The translations under genes and the position numbers were made by a program. From Oscillospiraceae bacterium (GTDB taxonomy: Bacteria > Bacillota > Clostridia > Oscillospirales > Acutalibacteraceae): 41,442 bases of DNA. Shown here piece after piece: positions 38,442-41,442 of the stretch. The DNA lies in the NCBI GenBank assembly GCA_015065885.1, contig SVPJ01000020.1, positions 1-41,442 of the forward strand. The letters are read 5' to 3'. A model generated the notes under the pieces. It had not been told where the DNA came from. It was given only the letters and a program-made list of their open reading frames with translations, and did not search any database. The number at the start of each line of letters is the position of its first letter. The first letter of the stretch is position 1.

Positions 38442-39128
38442 GCCGAAATTGCCATTTTGCAAAAAAGAAAACACACCGCCCGCCACGGCAAACGCCATCT
38501 GCCGTTGATACTCCGTTTCTGCCAGTTTTGCGCACTCGGCGGGGTTGGACAAGAAGCCGCATTCCACCAATACCGCGGGCACGGTGGTGTTGGCGAGCAA
38601 AAACACGCCGTCGTCCGCCGTTTTAAGCTGACGCGTGTTGTCGGGTTGCAAGAGCGACAGCACGCTTTCCCGCACCGCGACGCCCAGCACACGGCTTTGC
38701 GGGTGGACGGGCGAGCAAAACACCTGCGTGCCGTCATATTTCGCTTCGGCGAAATGGTTTTGGTGAACGCTTACCACCGCCGTCGCTTCTTCGTACATCG
38801 CCAGACGGTTGTGCATATCGCTGACCTTTTGCTCACGCAGGGAGTTACCCTCGGTATGGATCGAGCGGTCGTCTTCACGGGTCATACCCGTTTTCACTCC
38901 CATCACCCGCAAGAGCGACGAAAGTGTGCGGGCGATATTCAGATTCACGTCTTTTTCCGCCGTACCGTCCACTCCCGTGGCACCGCCGTCCGCCCCACCG
39001 TGTCCTGCATCCACCAACACGTACGGCACGCCCGCCGTGAGTGTCGACGCCTCTTCCACCCGTGGGAACACCGCCAGTACCGCCGCCGCACAGCATACCG
39101 CCGCCGCAAGTACCCACCGTTGTTTCAT
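38436..39128 (-). CDS. cwlD: N-acetylmuramoyl-L-alanine amidase, CwlD-like
   Basis: 230 residues. After an N-terminal hydrophobic anchor (WVLAAAVCCAAAVLAVF) comes the Amidase_3 domain with zinc ligands in VDAGHGGADGG (His), DGTAEKDVN (Glu) and VVSVHQNHF (His), and the catalytic Glu in LVECGFLSNP. The length and TREDDRS region fit CwlD, which strips peptides from cortex muramic acid before PdaA acts. The ATG at 39128 is preferred (GGGGGG 6 bases before); an ATG two codons earlier abuts the G-run. Other cell-wall amidases of the same family cannot be excluded. Confidence 0.83.
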   Translation of the reverse strand: MKQRWVLAAAVCCAAAVLAVFPRVEEASTLTAGVPYVLVDAGHGGADGGATGVDGTAEKDVNLNIARTLSSLLRVMGVKTGMTREDDRSIHTEGNSLREQKVSDMHNRLAMYEEATAVVSVHQNHFAEAKYDGTQVFCSPVHPQSRVLGVAVRESVLSLLQPDNTRQLKTADDGVFLLANTTVPAVLVECGFLSNPAECAKLAETEYQRQMAFAVAGGVFSFLQNGNFGL

Positions 39129-39249
39129 ACGCATCCCCCCGCCACACGGTATGATACGGGGCGGTGAAATATACCTTTTTTCATCCGTCTCTCGGCAAGG
39201 TGTATGCACCGCATTGTGAAGAGCCGTTCCAACGGTTTGCGGATTTGAC

Positions 39250-39278
39250 TTGACATTTTCCCCAATTTTATTCATAAT
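39250..39278 (+). promoter_or_regulatory. promoter of the metallophosphoesterase gene
   Basis: TTGACA (39250-39255), 17-base spacer, CATAAT (39273-39278), 29 bases before the start codon. Confidence 0.65.
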
Positions 39279-39307
39279 GTAAGTACTATAAGAAAGGTCG
39301 TGAAAAT

Positions 39308-40414
39308 ATGCCGCTCAACGATTTCTCCCACGGGGAGTTTTTGGAGTCTTTGGATACCCGCTTTGAACCGTTTGCCACAGAAGTGGTGCGGGAGCAAAAT
39401 CCCGACACCTTGACGGTGCTGTACGGCACCGACGTGCATTATATCCGTTTTTACGACAACTACGCACCCGTTTACGAAAAGGTGCAGGAGATGGTGGAAT
39501 TCTCCCGACGTGTCGGGGTGGACCTGCTTGCGCTGACGGGCGACCTTATTGACGGTAACGCGCCCATTGAGACGCAGTTCCGTGACCTGTTCGATCTGAC
39601 GACCCTGATCAAGCAGACGCAGGCAACGTCGGTCATTCTTTCGCAAGGTAATCACGACGACTGTTCGTGGTTTGCCTATAAAAACGCGCTTGGTGCCGAA
39701 GGAGTCATCTCGGATGCGGAATGGTACGGGGCGGTGGTCAATCCCGTTCGCGCTTCTTTCCCGATGACGCTGGACGAAAACAACCCCGCAGGCGGGTACT
39801 ACTACGTGGATTATCCCACCCAGAAGATCCGCGCCATCAACCTGCGCACCAGCGACAACCCGTTGGTGTTGGAAGAAGACGGTAAACATCTGGTGCAGAA
39901 ATATTGCAGTCAGTGGGCGTTCGGTTTTCAGGAAAAGCAGTTGCAGTGGCTCGTGAAGGCCTTGCAGTTGCCGGGCGACGACTGGTCGGTAGTCTTCTTC
40001 TCGCACACCTGCCCGTATGTTGAAAAGGATATGCACAACCGCGCTGTCTTTACGGAGATCGTGCGGGCGTTCCGTGACGGCGGCAAAGGCGTCGCGGTGA
40101 GCGATGACCCGATGTATCCCGCCACCGTGTCCTACGATTTCACCGGTCGCCGCGGTGACGTGCTGGTATACTTGTACGGTCACTACCACTGCGATACCGC
40201 AACGGTGGAGGACGGTGTCACCGCCGTGTGTACCAAGAGCCTGCTTGGGTTTGACCACGGGCAGGAGCATCTGTTCGTGGAGGTGCCGGGCGTCGGCACG
40301 GTCGGCAAGGATATGTATAACAGTTGGGACTGTATGCTGATCGACAAAGCCGCCCGCAAGCTGAAAGCAAAACGCTACGGCCTGCGGCAGTTGGATCGCG
40401 AGATTGATCTGTAA
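39308..40414 (+). CDS. calcineurin-like metallophosphoesterase
   Basis: 368 residues. The two-metal site shows GTDVHY (Asp42, His44), LTGDLIDGN (Asp79), GNHDD (114-118), FFSHTCP and YGHYHCD. No signal peptide is seen. The substrate is unknown. The binding site AAAGG is about 10 bases before the ATG. It is followed 12 bases later by a membrane protein gene that is probably in the same transcript. Confidence 0.87.
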   Translation: MPLNDFSHGEFLESLDTRFEPFATEVVREQNPDTLTVLYGTDVHYIRFYDNYAPVYEKVQEMVEFSRRVGVDLLALTGDLIDGNAPIETQFRDLFDLTTLIKQTQATSVILSQGNHDDCSWFAYKNALGAEGVISDAEWYGAVVNPVRASFPMTLDENNPAGGYYYVDYPTQKIRAINLRTSDNPLVLEEDGKHLVQKYCSQWAFGFQEKQLQWLVKALQLPGDDWSVVFFSHTCPYVEKDMHNRAVFTEIVRAFRDGGKGVAVSDDPMYPATVSYDFTGRRGDVLVYLYGHYHCDTATVEDGVTAVCTKSLLGFDHGQEHLFVEVPGVGTVGKDMYNSWDCMLIDKAARKLKAKRYGLRQLDREIDL

Positions 40415-40426
40415 GGAGTATATGGT

Positions 40427-41125
40427 ATGGCAAGAGAACGTTATCTCATCGGTGTGGATACCCAAAAATTGCAGGAAGAACGTAAACCCGAACGTCCCTT
40501 GACCTTTCGCGAGAAGATCGAAAAGTTTTGGTATAATTACCAATGGGCGGTCATCATTGTCGGCGTACTCGTGGCGCTCATCGTCGCGGCGGCGATACTG
40601 ATCGGCTCGCGCGAAAAGGTGGACTACAGTCTCGTGGTGGTCACCAAAGGGCGACTGGCCGAAACCGCACTGGACGAACTGGCGGAAGAGATGGAACTGT
40701 ACGGCAAAGATCTGGACAAAGACGGTAAAGTCAACGTGCGCATTATCCCGCTCGTGATGACCGACGACGGTGACTACGTGGAACTCGCGACCCTGTTTTC
40801 GAGCGGGAGTAACGTGATGTTTGCGATGGAGCCGACCTATTACAAATCGCAGATCGAACAGTACGAAGAGGGTGACGAATACTACTTCACTCCCCTGAAC
40901 GTCGAGAACGAGGGGTTGGCGGAACACAAGCGGTACTGGAACTGGCAAAACTCCTATTTCCGTCAAAACTGCAGCGGCACCTTCCCGAAAGAGATGTATT
41001 TCGGCGTGCGCGCCCCCATCGGCACCGCTACGGGACGCGAGGAGGAATCCGCCGCGTGCGTGGCACTGCTGGAAGAATTTATCCGCAACAATCCGATCGA
41101 AGAGATCACGGTAGAAAACGAATAA
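40427..41125 (+). CDS. hypothetical single-pass membrane protein
   Basis: 232 residues. A charged N-terminal ~35 residues (ERKPERPLTFREKIEKFW) precede one membrane helix (residues ~41-61), and an outside domain of about 170 residues follows (VVVTKGRLAETALDELAEEM and KDLDKDGKVNVRIIP). The KDLDKDGKVN stretch could be a calcium-binding-like loop, but this is weak. AAGGAG lies about 10 bases before the ATG. No family was recognised; it follows the phosphoesterase and precedes a terminator. Confidence 0.75.
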   Translation: MARERYLIGVDTQKLQEERKPERPLTFREKIEKFWYNYQWAVIIVGVLVALIVAAAILIGSREKVDYSLVVVTKGRLAETALDELAEEMELYGKDLDKDGKVNVRIIPLVMTDDGDYVELATLFSSGSNVMFAMEPTYYKSQIEQYEEGDEYYFTPLNVENEGLAEHKRYWNWQNSYFRQNCSGTFPKEMYFGVRAPIGTATGREEESAACVALLEEFIRNNPIEEITVENE

Positions 41126-41135
41126 TTCACGAAAC

Positions 41136-41168
41136 ACCGCTGTGACGTCACCGTCACGGCGGTTTTTT
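41136..41168 (+). terminator. terminator of the phosphoesterase unit
   Basis: ACCGCTGTGACG (41136-41147) pairs with 41152-41163 through one G-U pair, followed by TTTTTT. Confidence 0.85.
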
Positions 41169-41189
41169 ATGACGACGGACATCCTCGGA

Positions 41190-41218
41190 TTGACAAACAC
41201 ATAAAATTGTGATAGTAT
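41190..41218 (+). promoter_or_regulatory. promoter of the MgtC-like gene
   Basis: TTGACA (41190-41195), 17-base spacer, TAGTAT (41213-41218). Confidence 0.65.
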
Positions 41219-41255
41219 ACTGTTTTATTAGTTATAACACGCGGAGGGAAAGGGT

Positions 41256-41442
41256 ATGAACGCATTCTGGAAATTCGTGGAGGAATGGGATCTTGTCACG
41301 CAGGGGATCTGGTGCCTGCGCATCGCGGCAGCGGCGCTGTGCGGCTGCATCATCGGGTATGAACGCACCCGCCGTTCCAAAGGGGCGGGCATTCGCACCC
41401 ACATGATCATTGCGATGAGTGCCGCGTTGATGACCATCGTGT
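41256..41442 (+). CDS. MgtC/SapB family membrane protein (5' part only)
   Basis: The first 62 codons are visible. After a helical start there is a membrane segment and the family signature GYERTRRSKGAGIRTHMI followed by AMSAALMTI. The family is associated with growth at low magnesium and inside host cells in some pathogens; here it is probably a magnesium- or stress-related membrane protein. GGAGGG lies before the ATG. The rest is outside the window. Confidence 0.87.
   Translation, partial: MNAFWKFVEEWDLVTQGIWCLRIAAAALCGCIIGYERTRRSKGAGIRTHMIIAMSAALMTIV

Noticed and set aside
39272-41200. 642-codon minus-strand frame opposite the metallophosphoesterase and membrane protein
   Set aside because: Shadow of two well-started plus-strand genes; no start signal and no domain.

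Overview
The window looks like chromosomal DNA of an anaerobic, endospore-forming, Gram-positive bacterium of the class Clostridia, probably Oscillospiraceae/Ruminococcaceae-like. This is inferred from gene content, not from a database search. The supporting genes are a SigH-like sigma factor, the two enzymes that make muramic-delta-lactam in spore cortex (CwlD- and PdaA-like), a glycyl-radical enzyme with its activase, two DegV lipid-binding proteins, an LtaS-like sulfatase and a Fur/Zur-ZnuACB zinc locus. Most of the sequence is moderately GC-rich. Most gene starts have strong AGGAGG-type ribosome binding sites, and many promoters fit TTGACA-17-TATAAT closely. No tRNA, rRNA or CRISPR array was recognised.

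Layout. 1-2785: zinc-ribbon protein, SigH-like sigma factor, an intergenic block that may encode a structured RNA, then hemolysin III and DegV. 2911-8512: a glycyl-radical cassette (membrane XRE regulator, short glycyl-radical enzyme, activase, zinc alcohol dehydrogenase) ending head-to-head with a second DegV gene. 8638-12573: serine hydrolase with a shortened YgjV-like protein, an orphan PTS IIC permease and a YihY membrane protein. 12802-17047: a divergent type IIA topoisomerase pair. 17066-17344: a MITE-like element with inverted ends. 17336-20839: envelope operon (LtaS-like sulfatase, methyltransferase, PAP2 phosphatase, small ORF). 20952-25272: PHP metallohydrolase and GHL6-type glycosidase, divergent from an AraC regulator. 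25670-28908: sugar isomerase, Y-family DNA polymerase and galE. 28963-29754: pdaA, whose ribosome binding site lies inside the galE terminator. 29843-31268: an AT-rich island of small membrane proteins behind a fragment of an RHS/YD-repeat gene. 31269-32625: thiN-birA. 32687-35636: zur-znuACB with a palindromic operator. 35645-39128: HD hydrolase, ThuA-like protein, RadA and CwlD. 39308-41442: metallophosphoesterase, a membrane protein and a partial MgtC.

How the parts work together. Many genes form tight, overlapping operons: zur-znuA-znuC-znuB, radA-thuA-HD, thiN-birA, the LtaS/methyltransferase/PAP2 set and the glycyl-radical set. The most unusual items are the compact glycyl-radical cassette, the terminator/ribosome-binding-site overlap between galE and pdaA, the RHS-remnant island, the candidate structured RNA near position 1100, the MITE-like element, and the topoisomerase with altered TOPRIM and quinolone-pocket residues.
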